Shown: positions 6,776-13,976 of the stretch, piece by piece
How the letters are laid out: every line of letters starts with the position of its first letter
Numbering within the stretch: the first letter of the stretch is position 1
From: an uncultured Pseudoxanthomonas sp.
GTDB taxonomy: Bacteria > Pseudomonadota > Gammaproteobacteria > Xanthomonadales > Xanthomonadaceae
Length of the DNA: 13,976 bases
Assembly (NCBI RefSeq): GCF_946886695.1
Contig: NZ_CAMPJD010000071.1
Location: 1 to 13,976, forward strand
Direction: 5' to 3'
Position numbers and translations under genes: made by a program
Notes under the pieces: model-generated
What the model saw: only the letters and a program-made list of their open reading frames with translations
Told to the model about the DNA's origin: nothing
Database searches by the model: none

Positions 6776-6940
6776 ATGGCATCCAAGCGCGACAAGATCC
6801 GTCTGATCTCCTCGGCCAACACCGGCCACTTCTACACGACGGACAAGAACAAGAAGAACACCCCGGGCAAGATGGAAATCAAGAAGTACGACCCGGTCGT
6901 GCGCAAGCACGTGATCTACAAGGAAGGCAAGATCAAGTGA
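6776..6940 (+). CDS. rpmG: 50S ribosomal protein L33
   Basis: A 54-residue protein matching L33: it opens [20 protein letters not shown], continues with [12 protein letters not shown] and closes with [17 protein letters not shown]. There are no Cys residues, so it is the zinc-free form. The Shine-Dalgarno GAGGAG at 6761-6766 overlaps the rpmB stop codon and lies 9 nt before the ATG, so translation of the two is closely coupled. It is strongly Lys-rich, as expected for a small rRNA-binding protein. It is followed by a series of hairpins, including an intrinsic terminator. Confidence 0.98.
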   Translation: MASKRDKIRLISSANTGHFYTTDKNKKNTPGKMEIKKYDPVVRKHVIYKEGKIK

Positions 6941-6943
6941 AAT

Positions 6944-6978
6944 AGCGGCGCGCATGCTCTGCATGCGCCTGTGCCGCT
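6944..6978 (+). terminator. Hairpin directly after rpmG
   Basis: GCGCATGC at 6950-6957 pairs perfectly with GCATGCGC at 6961-6968 around TCT, extended by AGCGGC (6944-6949) with GCCGCT (6973-6978) across a 4-nt bulge. GTTTC follows. It is a strong stem with a weak T run, probably a first terminator or a 3' end stabiliser. Confidence 0.5.
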
Positions 6979-6983
6979 GTTTC

Positions 6984-7003
6984 ACCCCGGCGAAGGCCGG
7001 GGT
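6984..7003. repeat. Palindromic hairpin ACCCCGGC-GAAG-GCCGGGGT
   Basis: A perfect 8-bp stem with a 4-nt loop, followed by CCAGCG. This word resembles a widespread intergenic palindrome of GC-rich proteobacteria rather than a terminator: there is no T run after it. Confidence 0.5.
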
Positions 7004-7015
7004 CCAGCGCCTCCC

Positions 7016-7043
7016 AGAAAGCCCCGCTTCGGCGGGGCTTTCT
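7016..7043 (+). terminator. Intrinsic terminator of rpmB-rpmG
   Basis: AGAAAGCCCCGC (7016-7027) pairs perfectly with GCGGGGCTTTCT (7032-7043) around a UUCG tetraloop closed by C-G, followed by GCTTTTC. This is a textbook Rho-independent terminator. The complementary A-rich 5' arm would let it work on the minus strand too. Confidence 0.9.
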
Positions 7044-7094
7044 GCTTTTCAGCTTCGGAGAGTCAAAAGCTGCCCCTCATCCGCCCGCTGGGCA

Positions 7095-7121
7095 CCTTCT
7101 CCCCGCCCTGCGGGGAGAAGG
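7095..7121. repeat. 12-bp perfect palindrome CCTTCTCCCCGC / GCGGGGAGAAGG
   Basis: Stem arms 7095-7106 and 7110-7121 with a 3-nt loop (CCT). It has no T run and lies between the rpmG terminator and the cardiolipin synthase gene. Similar CCTTCTCCC...GGGAGAAGG words are common intergenic palindromes in proteobacteria. A fifth, smaller stem follows at 7131-7147 (CGGGT/ACCCG around TTTTCTT-like sequence). Confidence 0.5.
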
Positions 7122-7192
7122 AACTACTTTCGGGTTTTCTTTACCCGCGAGCACCAGCAGAATCGATCCACCCCCTCGGACGGATCCACCAC

Positions 7193-8602
7193 ATGGACTG
7201 GTCCTTCGGCACCGCCCTGCTGATCGTCGACTGGCTGATCCGCCTGGCGGCCCTGTGGTGGATTCCCAGCCGCACCAGCCCTGCCGCTGCGCGCAGCTGG
7301 TTGCTGCTGGTCGGTTTCGTGCCGCTGCTGGGCCTGCCGCTCTATCTGCTGCTCGGCCATCCCTGGCTGTCGCGGGAGCGCATTGACCGGCAGTCGCAGG
7401 CCACGGACGTGATACGCGAGGAACAGCGCCCGCTGAGTGCGTTGCGCTGGTCCCCGCGCGATGGCGCTGCCGTCGAAATGGCGCCCCTGATCGAACGCCA
7501 GGGCGCCTTCATGCCCACCCATGGCAATACCGTGGACCTGCTGGACGACTACGACGCTTCGCTGCGCGTGCTGCTCGACGACATCGACGCCGCGACCCGG
7601 CAGGTCCACCTGCTGTATTACCTGATGTTCGACGATGCCGTCGGTGAAGCGATCACTGCCGCGCTCTGCCGGGCCACAGCCCGTGGCGTGGCCTGCCGCA
7701 TGCTGCTGGACGCCGTCGGGGCGAAGCGCGGCTTGCGCGCCTATGCAACGCGCCTGCGCGCCGCAGGTGTCGACGTACACGACATGCTGCCGGGCGGCCT
7801 GCGCTGGCGACGCAGCGGACGCATGGATCTGCGCAACCATCGCAAGGTCGCGGTGATCGACAACCGCATCGGTTACGTGGGCTCGCAGAACCTGGCCACC
7901 GCGACATTCGTCCCCGGTCATCCGAACCGCGAACTGGTGGCACGCGTGCAGGGCCCGGTGGTCGCACACCTGGAGGGCGTGTTCGCCAGCGACTGGTACA
8001 TCGAAACCGGCCAACGGCTCGAGGTGCACCCCGACCTGACGGTGCACGCACAGGATGTCGCCGCGCAACTGCTGCCCAGCGGACCGGCGTATCCGTTCGA
8101 GAACGCGCGCGACACGGTGAATGCGCTCATCCACCTGGCACGTCGCAAGGTGGTGCTGACCACTCCGTACTTCGTCCCGGACGACGCCACCCTCAGTGCG
8201 TTGCGTATCGCGGCACTATCGGGCGTGGACGTGCAACTGGTGCTTTCGGCCACCAACAACCAGACGCTGACCGCGTGGGCGCAGCAGTCGTACTACGATG
8301 AGTTGCTGGCCTGCGGGGTGAAGATCGCGCTGTACCGGCCGCATTTCCTGCATGCGAAACACCTGACCGTGGACGACGGCATCGCCCTGGTCGGCTCGAT
8401 CAACCTGGACATCCGCTCGTTCGCGCTCAATGCCGAGATCGGCCTGGTCTGCTACGACACCGGCGTGGTCGCGCACATCCGCGCGATCGAGGCCGACTAC
8501 CTGGCGCATGCGGACCACGTCGAACGCGATGCCTGGCGGCGACGTCCCGGCTGGCAGCGCAGCCGGGAAGGCATCGCACGGCTGGCCGACTCGCTGATGT
8601 AG
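7193..8602 (+). CDS. Cardiolipin synthase-like phospholipase D family protein
   Basis: A 469-residue membrane protein with two phospholipase D HKD motifs. The first is HRKVAVID (H216, K218, D223) followed by YVGSQN. The second is HAKHLTVD (H387, K389, D394) followed by LVGSINLDIRS. The N-terminus has two membrane helices, roughly residues 5-24 and 34-53, the usual anchor of bacterial Cls enzymes. The family condenses two phosphatidylglycerols into cardiolipin and glycerol at the inner membrane, by way of a phospho-His intermediate. Length and layout fit ClsA-type enzymes. Which Cls paralogue it is, and whether it uses phosphatidylethanolamine, cannot be read from the sequence. The start ATG 7193 is chosen because the first helix begins at once; the longer frame from 6971 runs through the terminator hairpins. 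The ribosome-binding site is poor. Confidence 0.9.
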   Translation: MDWSFGTALLIVDWLIRLAALWWIPSRTSPAAARSWLLLVGFVPLLGLPLYLLLGHPWLSRERIDRQSQATDVIREEQRPLSALRWSPRDGAAVEMAPLIERQGAFMPTHGNTVDLLDDYDASLRVLLDDIDAATRQVHLLYYLMFDDAVGEAITAALCRATARGVACRMLLDAVGAKRGLRAYATRLRAAGVDVHDMLPGGLRWRRSGRMDLRNHRKVAVIDNRIGYVGSQNLATATFVPGHPNRELVARVQGPVVAHLEGVFASDWYIETGQRLEVHPDLTVHAQDVAAQLLPSGPAYPFENARDTVNALIHLARRKVVLTTPYFVPDDATLSALRIAALSGVDVQLVLSATNNQTLTAWAQQSYYDELLACGVKIALYRPHFLHAKHLTVDDGIALVGSINLDIRSFALNAEIGLVCYDTGVVAHIRAIEADYLAHADHVERDAWRRRPGWQRSREGIARLADSLM

Positions 8603-8611
8603 AGTCGGCAC

Positions 8612-8638
8612 GCCCTCATGCAGCTTGCGCATGAGGGC
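8612..8638 (+). terminator. Hairpin after the cardiolipin synthase gene
   Basis: GCCCTCATGC (8612-8621) pairs perfectly with GCATGAGGGC (8629-8638), with a 7-nt loop, 9 bp after the stop codon. There is no T run downstream, so it may be a 3' stabilising hairpin or a weak terminator. Confidence 0.5.
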
Positions 8639-8654
8639 CGGCAGGCCATTCGCC

Positions 8655-8660
8655 TACAAT
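8655..8660 (+). promoter_or_regulatory. Candidate -10 box for a leaderless transcript of the flavoprotein gene
   Basis: TACAAT is separated by exactly 6 nt (GGCGCC) from the ATG at 8667, which has no Shine-Dalgarno sequence. This is the same spacing as at rsmG. There is no clear -35 hexamer at normal distance. Confidence 0.45.
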
Positions 8661-8666
8661 GGCGCC

Positions 8667-10064
8667 ATGAGCGCTGCCACGACACCCCGCCTGCCGCCCT
8701 GCGACCTCGCGATCATCGGCGGCGGTGCCGGTGGCGTACTGGCGGCGATGCAGGCACTGCGCCAGGCCACCACGCCGCTGCGCATCGTGATGATCGAGCC
8801 TCGCGAGGTGCTGGCGCAGGGCGTCGCGTATGCGACGTCGCATGGCGAGCACGTGCTGAATGTCCCCGCGGGCCGCATGAGTGCCTTCGACGACCGGCCT
8901 GCCGACTTCCTCGACCATGTCGTGGCCACCACGCCCGCCGGCGGTCCCGACCGCGAGACGCTGGCGTACGCCTTCATCGAACGTCGCCGCTACGGCGACT
9001 ACCTGCGCACGCGACTGCAGGAAGCCATCGCCGCCAGTCCCGCCTCGCTGCAGATCGTGCACGACAGCGTGCTTGAACTCGATGCGCGTGACGATGGCGC
9101 GACGCTGCGACTGGCCGGGCATGGTGCGCTGGAGGCACGTGGCGTGGTCCTGGCCGTCGGCAATACGCCCAAGCCGCTACCGGCCAGGGGTGCACCGCAA
9201 CTGCCGGAAGGCCATTCGATCGCCGCGTGGGATTTCGATGCGGTGAAGGCGATCCCCGTGGATGCCGACCTCTGCATCGTCGGTTCCGGCCTGAGCATGG
9301 TGGACACCGTACTCAGCCTCGCCGACAACGGCCACGCCGGCACGATCCACGTGCTGTCGCGGCACGCGCTGCTGCCGCTGCCGCACTGCCACGGACCGGC
9401 TGCGACCTACGATCCGGCCCCCCTGCAGACGATGGACCTGCGCGCACGCATGCGCTTCCTGCGTGCGGCAGCAAAGCAGGCGGTCGCCGACGGTCTGCCG
9501 TGGCAGGCGGCCATGGAATGCATCCGCCCGCACGGCCAGGCCCTGTGGCAATCGATGTCGATCGCCGATCAGCGCCGGTTCCTGCGCCACGTGGTGCGCC
9601 AGTGGGATGTGCACCGGCACCGCATCGCGCCGGAGGTGCACGGGACGTTGCAGGCCCTGCTCGATCGCGGCCAGTTGCGGCTGCACCGCGGCCGTCTGGA
9701 CACGGTGATGGCCGAGGGACGCTGCCTGCGCGTGACCACGCACACCCGCGACGGTCGCACCGACGAGTTCGACGTCGACTACGTGGTCAATGCCACCGGC
9801 GTGGAGATGCGCGCACAGACCATGCGCAATCCGCTGCTGCACGACCTGCTGGGCAAGGGCCATGCGCAGGCGGGTCCGCACGGCATCGGCCTGAAGGCGG
9901 CGCGCGACGGGCGCATGGTGGATGCGGAGGGCAACCCGCAACCGCGCGTGTTCATCCTCGGCAGCCTGCGCATCGGCTGCGTGTGGGAAAGCATCGCCAT
10001 TCCCGAACTGCGCGGCCAGGCCGAGACCGCCGTGCGAGAACTGTTCGCCGCCACGCCCGCCTGA
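8667..10064 (+). CDS. FAD/NAD(P)-binding protein
   Basis: A 465-residue flavoprotein-like protein. The N-terminal Rossmann motif is DLAIIGGGAGGVLAAMQAL (GxGxxG type), at about residues 11-29. It is followed by GVAYATSHGEHVLNVPAGRM, a pattern of the FAD/NAD(P)-binding family that includes YdhS and HcaD-like proteins. A second dinucleotide-binding loop, CIVGSGLSMVDTVLSL, is at about 206-221. VNATGVE and a C-terminal segment ending in SLRIGCVWESIAIPELRGQA complete the fold. It is probably a cytoplasmic oxidoreductase, but the substrate is unknown and no partner gene helps. ATG 8667 is chosen over an in-frame ATG at 8625 because the latter sits inside the hairpin after the preceding gene. The kinase gene starts 63 bp downstream. 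Confidence 0.82.
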   Translation: MSAATTPRLPPCDLAIIGGGAGGVLAAMQALRQATTPLRIVMIEPREVLAQGVAYATSHGEHVLNVPAGRMSAFDDRPADFLDHVVATTPAGGPDRETLAYAFIERRRYGDYLRTRLQEAIAASPASLQIVHDSVLELDARDDGATLRLAGHGALEARGVVLAVGNTPKPLPARGAPQLPEGHSIAAWDFDAVKAIPVDADLCIVGSGLSMVDTVLSLADNGHAGTIHVLSRHALLPLPHCHGPAATYDPAPLQTMDLRARMRFLRAAAKQAVADGLPWQAAMECIRPHGQALWQSMSIADQRRFLRHVVRQWDVHRHRIAPEVHGTLQALLDRGQLRLHRGRLDTVMAEGRCLRVTTHTRDGRTDEFDVDYVVNATGVEMRAQTMRNPLLHDLLGKGHAQAGPHGIGLKAARDGRMVDAEGNPQPRVFILGSLRIGCVWESIAIPELRGQAETAVRELFAATPA

Positions 10065-10127
10065 CCGCCCGCCGCGGCACGCACCAGGCAGTACACTCGG
10101 CGACGGGTTGAGCGCGGGGAGAGGGCG

Positions 10128-13100
10128 TTGGTTTCCAGCTGGATCCTGCTGTTGGTGTCCGTAGGCTACGCCGCGCTGCTGTTCGGCGTGGCGTGGTGGG
10201 GCGACCGTCGCCCGATGTACCCCGACCGGCCCTGGCTGCGTCCGGTCGTCTACAGCCTGGCACTGGCGGTGTACTGCTCGTCGTGGACGTTCTATGGCGC
10301 GGTCGGCAGCGCGGTGCGCAATGGCCTGGGCTACCTGCCCATCTATCTCGGCCCGGTCCTGCTGCTGCTGTTCGGCTGGCGCATCATCGAACGCCTGGCG
10401 CTGATCGCGCGCAGCGAGAACACGGTCTCGATCGCCGACTTCATCTCGTCCCGCTACGGCCGCTCCCGCCGGCTCGCCGCGCTCGTCACGGTGATCGCCC
10501 TGATCGGCGTGGTGCCGTACCTGGCGCTGCAGTACAAGGCCGTCGCGATGAGCCTGAGCGTGCTCAGCGGCGAAGGTGGCGACAGTTCGCACGGCTTCTT
10601 CACGGATCCCGCGTTGTATGTCGCGTTGTTGATGGCGCTGTTCGCCGCGCTGTTCGGCACCCGCCAGGTAGACGCCACCGAACACCACCACGGCATGATG
10701 CTGGCGATCTCGCTGGAATCGGTGGTGAAGCTGATCGCGATGATCGCGGTGGGCGTGTTCGCCTACCTGTGGCTGGGCGGGAACAATATCCACGTCGCGG
10801 ATTCGGCGCGCACGCTGTTCGAGAACGCGCCTCCGGTCGGCTTCATCGCGCAGACACTGCTCGGGTTCCTCGCCATCGTGTGCCTGCCACGGCAATTCCA
10901 CGTGGCGGTGGTGGAATGCAGCGACGTGGGCGATATCCGCAAGGCGCGCTGGCTGTTCGGCGGCTACCTGGTGCTGTTCTCGCTGATGGTGATTCCGGTT
11001 GCCGCCGCCGGCATCGCCCTGTTCGGCGGCACCAATGTGGCGGACGACAGCTATGTACTGGCGCTGCCGCTGGCGGAAGGCCGCACGGCGCTGGCGATCA
11101 TCGCCTATGTCGGTGGCTTCTCCGCGGCGACCGGCATGGTGATCGTGGCCAGCATCGCGCTGGCCACCATGGTGAGCAACGACCTGGTCATGCCGGTGCT
11201 GCTGCGCCGCGGCTGGGCCGAACATCATGCGGAAGCCGACGTGGCCTCGCGTGTACTGTGGATCCGCCGCGTCGCGATCCTGCTGCTAGCACTGACGGCC
11301 TACTCGTACTACCGCAGCAGCAGCAACGACAGCACGTTGGCGTCGTACGGCCTGATGGCGTTCGCCGCGGTGGCGCAGTTCGCCCCGGGCCTCATCGGCG
11401 GCCTGTACTGGCGTGGCGCCAGCCGGCGCGGCGTGGAAGTGGGCATGGTGCTGGGCTTCGCCACGTGGATCTACACGCTGCTGCTGCCCACGATGACCCA
11501 GGCCGGCTGGTTCGATCCGCACTGGCTGCACGCCGGTCCCTTCGGCATCACCTGGCTGCGGCCGCAGCAGCTGTTCGGCCTGAGCGGCTGGGACACGCTG
11601 ACGCACGGCACGTTCTGGTCGCTGCTGGTCAACACCGGCGCGATGATGATCGTCTCCGCGCGCTCGCGCCCCGGGGTGGACGAACGCCTGCGGGCCGCGC
11701 CCTTCCTCGATCCCTACGCACAACGCCCCGCGCTGGTGGCCGGCGAATGGCCCGGCAGCGTGCGCGTGGGCGACCTGTGCACACTGGCGGAACGCGTGGT
11801 CGGCGAACGCCATGCGCGGCGTGCATTCGCCGAACAGGCGCAGCTGCTGGAACGCGAACTGCAGCCGAATGTTCCCGCGGACCGCGTCTGGGTACAGTTC
11901 ACCGAACGCCTACTCGCGGCCGCCATCGGCGCCGCCTCCGCGCGCATCGTGCTGACCAGCGTACTGCGCGGTTCGGGCATGGAGCTGGGCGAGGTGGTCG
12001 CGGTACTCGACCAGGCCGGCCAGGAGCTGCGCTTCAACCGCGAGATCCTGTCCACCACGCTGGAGAACATCAGCGCCGGCGTCAGCGTGGTCGATCCCGA
12101 CATGCGGCTGGTGGCCTGGAACCGCCGCTACCAGCAGATGTTCGGCTATCCCGACGGCATGCTCTACGTGGGCCGTCCGGTGGCCGACCTGATCCGCTAC
12201 AACGCGGAACGTGGCGAACTGGGCGATGGCGACATCGACGAACAGATCAACAAGCGCATCCGTTACATGCGCGCTGGCTCGCCGCATATTTTCGAGCGCG
12301 TACGCGCCGATGGCCAGGTCATCGAGATGCGCGGGCAACCGCTGCCCGGGGGTGGCTACGTCACCAGCTACAACGACATCACCGACTTCAAGCATGCCGA
12401 AGCACAGCTGCTGGAAACCAACGAGACGCTGGAACAGCGCGTGGCCGAACGCAGCCAGGCCGCCGAGCATGCGCAGCAGTCGCGCACGCGCTTCCTCGCC
12501 GCCATCAGCCACGACGTGCTGCAGCCACTGAACGCGGCACGCCTGTTCGTCAGCGCACTGCGCGACAGCGAGCAGGGTGCGGACGCGCAGGCACAGGAAC
12601 GCCAGCACCTAGCCGAGCGTGTCGACGCTTCGCTGCGCGCCGCCGAGGAACTGCTGGATGGCCTGCTGGATGTTTCCCGCCTGGATGCCGGCGGCCTGCA
12701 GACGCAGATCAGCGATTTCGATGCGGGCGAACTGCTGCGCGAGCTGGCCGCGCAGTACGCACCGGTCGCCGCGGGCCGCGGGATCAGGCTGCGCGTGCAC
12801 GCGCGCCCCATTCCTGTGCGCAGCGACCGCCGCCTGTTGCGCCGTGTGCTGCAGAACTTCCTCGCCAACGCGCTGCGCTACACGCGCGACGGCCGCATCG
12901 TGATCGGCATGCGCACACAGGCCGACAAGGTGGTCTTGCAGGTCTGGGATACCGGTCCCGGCATTCCCGAGAACCACATGCGGCAGATCTACGACGAGTT
13001 CCATCGCTACCAGCAACCGTTCGACTGGGGCGAACGCGGCCTCGGCCTGGGACTGTCCATCTGCCAGCGCATCTCCCGCCTTCTGCAACACGAACTGGAT

Positions 13101-13598
13101 GCGCGCAGCAAGGTCGACCACGGCAGCATGTTCTCCATCGTCGTGCCGCGCGGCAGCCCCACCAGCGAACGGCGCACGTCGCCACGACGCACCGCGCTTG
13201 CAAACGATTCGCTTGCCGGGCTGCGCGTACTGTGCGTGGACAACGACCGCGAAATCATCGACGGCATGCAGGCCTTGCTGGGCCGCTGGCAGGTGGAAGT
13301 ACTCACCGCCACCACGGTGGACGAAGCGCTTGAGAAGATCGCACAGGCACCCACCGTGATGCTGGTGGACTACCACCTGCACGACCGCCTCGACGGCCTT
13401 GCCACGCTCGACGCCCTGCGCGCCGCCAGCCCCGGCCCCATCGCCGGCGCCCTGCTCACCGCCGACGGCCGTGATGAACTGAAGCGCGAAGCCCGCGAAC
13501 GCGGATACCGCCTGCTGACCAAGCCGGTGAAACCCGCCTCGCTACGCGCCTTCCTCGCCGCCCATCATGTCCCCGTGTCCTCGCCGGTGACGGATTGA
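10128..13598 (+). CDS. Hybrid sensor histidine kinase/response regulator with sodium/solute symporter-type membrane domain
   Basis: A 1156-residue hybrid kinase. Residues 1 to about 515 form a multi-helix membrane domain of the sodium:solute symporter (SSS/PutP) type. A linker is followed by a PAS domain at about 640-752 (ISAGVSVVDPDMRLVAWNRR to YNDITDFKHAE) and a coiled coil at about 753-790. The HisKA box SHDVLQPLN has H795. The HATPase domain has N914, DTGPGIP from D941, and GLGLGLSI. The C-terminal receiver has acidic D1038 and D1040, phospho-acceptor D1081 (LVDYHLHD), T1111 and K1132, all intact. The plan recalls CbrA and related transporter-kinases that sense nutrients, with an added receiver. 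The start is TTG 10128 with GGGGAG 5-10 nt upstream; the first in-frame ATG (10216) would remove the first membrane helix. There is no HPt domain, so the partner must be elsewhere. Confidence 0.94.
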   Translation: MVSSWILLLVSVGYAALLFGVAWWGDRRPMYPDRPWLRPVVYSLALAVYCSSWTFYGAVGSAVRNGLGYLPIYLGPVLLLLFGWRIIERLALIARSENTVSIADFISSRYGRSRRLAALVTVIALIGVVPYLALQYKAVAMSLSVLSGEGGDSSHGFFTDPALYVALLMALFAALFGTRQVDATEHHHGMMLAISLESVVKLIAMIAVGVFAYLWLGGNNIHVADSARTLFENAPPVGFIAQTLLGFLAIVCLPRQFHVAVVECSDVGDIRKARWLFGGYLVLFSLMVIPVAAAGIALFGGTNVADDSYVLALPLAEGRTALAIIAYVGGFSAATGMVIVASIALATMVSNDLVMPVLLRRGWAEHHAEADVASRVLWIRRVAILLLALTAYSYYRSSSNDSTLASYGLMAFAAVAQFAPGLIGGLYWRGASRRGVEVGMVLGFATWIYTLLLPTMTQAGWFDPHWLHAGPFGITWLRPQQLFGLSGWDTLTHGTFWSLLVNTGAMMIVSARSRPGVDERLRAAPFLDPYAQRPALVAGEWPGSVRVGDLCTLAERVVGERHARRAFAEQAQLLERELQPNVPADRVWVQFTERLLAAAIGAASARIVLTSVLRGSGMELGEVVAVLDQAGQELRFNREILSTTLENISAGVSVVDPDMRLVAWNRRYQQMFGYPDGMLYVGRPVADLIRYNAERGELGDGDIDEQINKRIRYMRAGSPHIFERVRADGQVIEMRGQPLPGGGYVTSYNDITDFKHAEAQLLETNETLEQRVAERSQAAEHAQQSRTRFLAAISHDVLQPLNAARLFVSALRDSEQGADAQAQERQHLAERVDASLRAAEELLDGLLDVSRLDAGGLQTQISDFDAGELLRELAAQYAPVAAGRGIRLRVHARPIPVRSDRRLLRRVLQNFLANALRYTRDGRIVIGMRTQADKVVLQVWDTGPGIPENHMRQIYDEFHRYQQPFDWGERGLGLGLSICQRISRLLQHELDARSKVDHGSMFSIVVPRGSPTSERRTSPRRTALANDSLAGLRVLCVDNDREIIDGMQALLGRWQVEVLTATTVDEALEKIAQAPTVMLVDYHLHDRLDGLATLDALRAASPGPIAGALLTADGRDELKREARERGYRLLTKPVKPASLRAFLAAHHVPVSSPVTD

Positions 13599-13802
13599 AG
13601 ATGTCCCGCGACCAATCACTTAGCTTCCTGGTCTGAAGACTCCCGCCCCCAGCGCCCCCTTCACGCAAAGCACTGCATGACCCGAAAGGGCGCCCGCCCG
13701 CAATCAACATGCCGCCCCTCCACGCAAGAGGCACGCGCGCCAAGCCCGTTACCGCCCCGCGTTCGCCCTGCTATCTGACCACCACCGTACTTCCCGCAAA
13801 TA
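13599..13802. other. Intergenic stretch after the hybrid kinase gene, no gene seen
   Basis: About 200 bp between the kinase stop and the end of the minus-strand frame. It is C-rich on the plus strand. I see no convincing reading frame, promoter or intrinsic terminator; a loose GCGCCC...GGGCGC pairing at about 13648-13690 has too long a loop to count. Confidence 0.5.
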
Positions 13803-13976
13803 TCACCAACGGCACACCCCCCATCCTCCAATCGTCATGCCTCGCAAGGCATTGAACGGAAAGGTCATCCCCGTGTTGACGCCCCATCCCTCCACCTGAA
13901 TACTCCGCGCTATCACCCCGAAATGGGGTCTACTAGGTGTTATACGGCAGGGCGGAATCAGATCTGTTTTTGCTTG
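13803..13976 (-). CDS. Partial hypothetical reading frame entering from the right edge (C-terminal 57 residues)
   Basis: On the minus strand one frame is open from the window edge to a TGA at 13805-13803. It encodes a C-terminal segment containing FGVIARSIQVEGWGVNTGMT and, further on, GMTIGGWGVCRW: Gly-rich with alternating polar and hydrophobic residues, as in beta-strand repeats. The other two minus frames close within the last 45 bases. GC here is about 55%, below the neighbouring genes, and the outer 56 bases are about 46%. I do not recognise a family. The opposite strand is also open over part of the stretch, so this could be a chance frame; the call rests on its protein-like composition and orientation only. 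Confidence 0.35.
   Translation of the reverse strand, partial: QAKTDLIPPCRITPSRPHFGVIARSIQVEGWGVNTGMTFPFNALRGMTIGGWGVCRW

Noticed and set aside
10900..10916. A parS-like word, TTCCACGTGG
   Set aside because: Only the centre and part of one arm match; the other arm (CGGT) does not, and it lies within the kinase coding sequence.
9177..11228. A 683-codon minus-strand open frame opposite the flavoprotein and kinase genes
   Set aside because: It is antisense to two well-supported genes with recognisable motifs; its translation is rich in Gln, His, Arg and Ala without any domain. This is a common shadow in high-GC DNA.
13915..13929. Hairpin ACCCC-GAAAT-GGGGT near the right edge
   Set aside because: A 5-bp stem with no T run, inside the candidate minus-strand frame; too weak to call a terminator.

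Overview
The window is chromosomal DNA from a high-GC gammaproteobacterium, most likely of the family Xanthomonadaceae (Lysobacter, Luteimonas, Pseudoxanthomonas or Stenotrophomonas-like). The basis is the GC-rich coding style, short palindromic repeats with a GTAG head of the REP type known from this group, and the character of the encoded proteins. The genus cannot be fixed from the sequence alone.

Layout, left to right. (1) The C-terminal part of an exonuclease III-type AP endonuclease runs off the left edge and ends at a terminator that also serves the opposing small membrane-protein gene (GlsB/YeaQ family, minus strand). (2) A plus-strand run follows: a Sfp-type 4'-phosphopantetheinyl transferase whose stop overlaps the start of rsmG (16S rRNA m7G methyltransferase), then the chromosome partition pair parA-parB, which also overlap by their stop and start codons. 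(3) An exported DUF885 metallopeptidase-like protein lies between two clusters of GTAG-type palindromic repeats. (4) rpmB-rpmG (ribosomal proteins L28 and L33) have a clear sigma70-type promoter and a leader of about 165 nt. They are followed by five hairpins in a row, one of which is a textbook intrinsic terminator. (5) A cardiolipin synthase-like phospholipase D protein, a FAD/NAD(P)-binding protein, and a 1156-residue hybrid histidine kinase follow. The kinase has a sodium/solute symporter-type membrane domain, PAS, HisKA, HATPase and receiver domains. (6) The right edge is a gene-poor, lower-GC stretch in which a minus-strand reading frame enters from outside the window.

Most of the window is housekeeping: DNA repair, rRNA modification, chromosome partition, ribosomal proteins and phospholipid synthesis. 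The hybrid kinase is probably a nutrient or solute sensor, but its partner response regulator is not in the window. I see no defence system, integrated element, CRISPR array, tRNA or rRNA gene. The most interesting signals are non-coding: two repeat clusters around one gene, two genes whose -10-like box sits exactly 6 nt before the ATG (a leaderless layout), the rpmB leader with mutually exclusive hairpins, and the partial minus-strand frame at the right edge.
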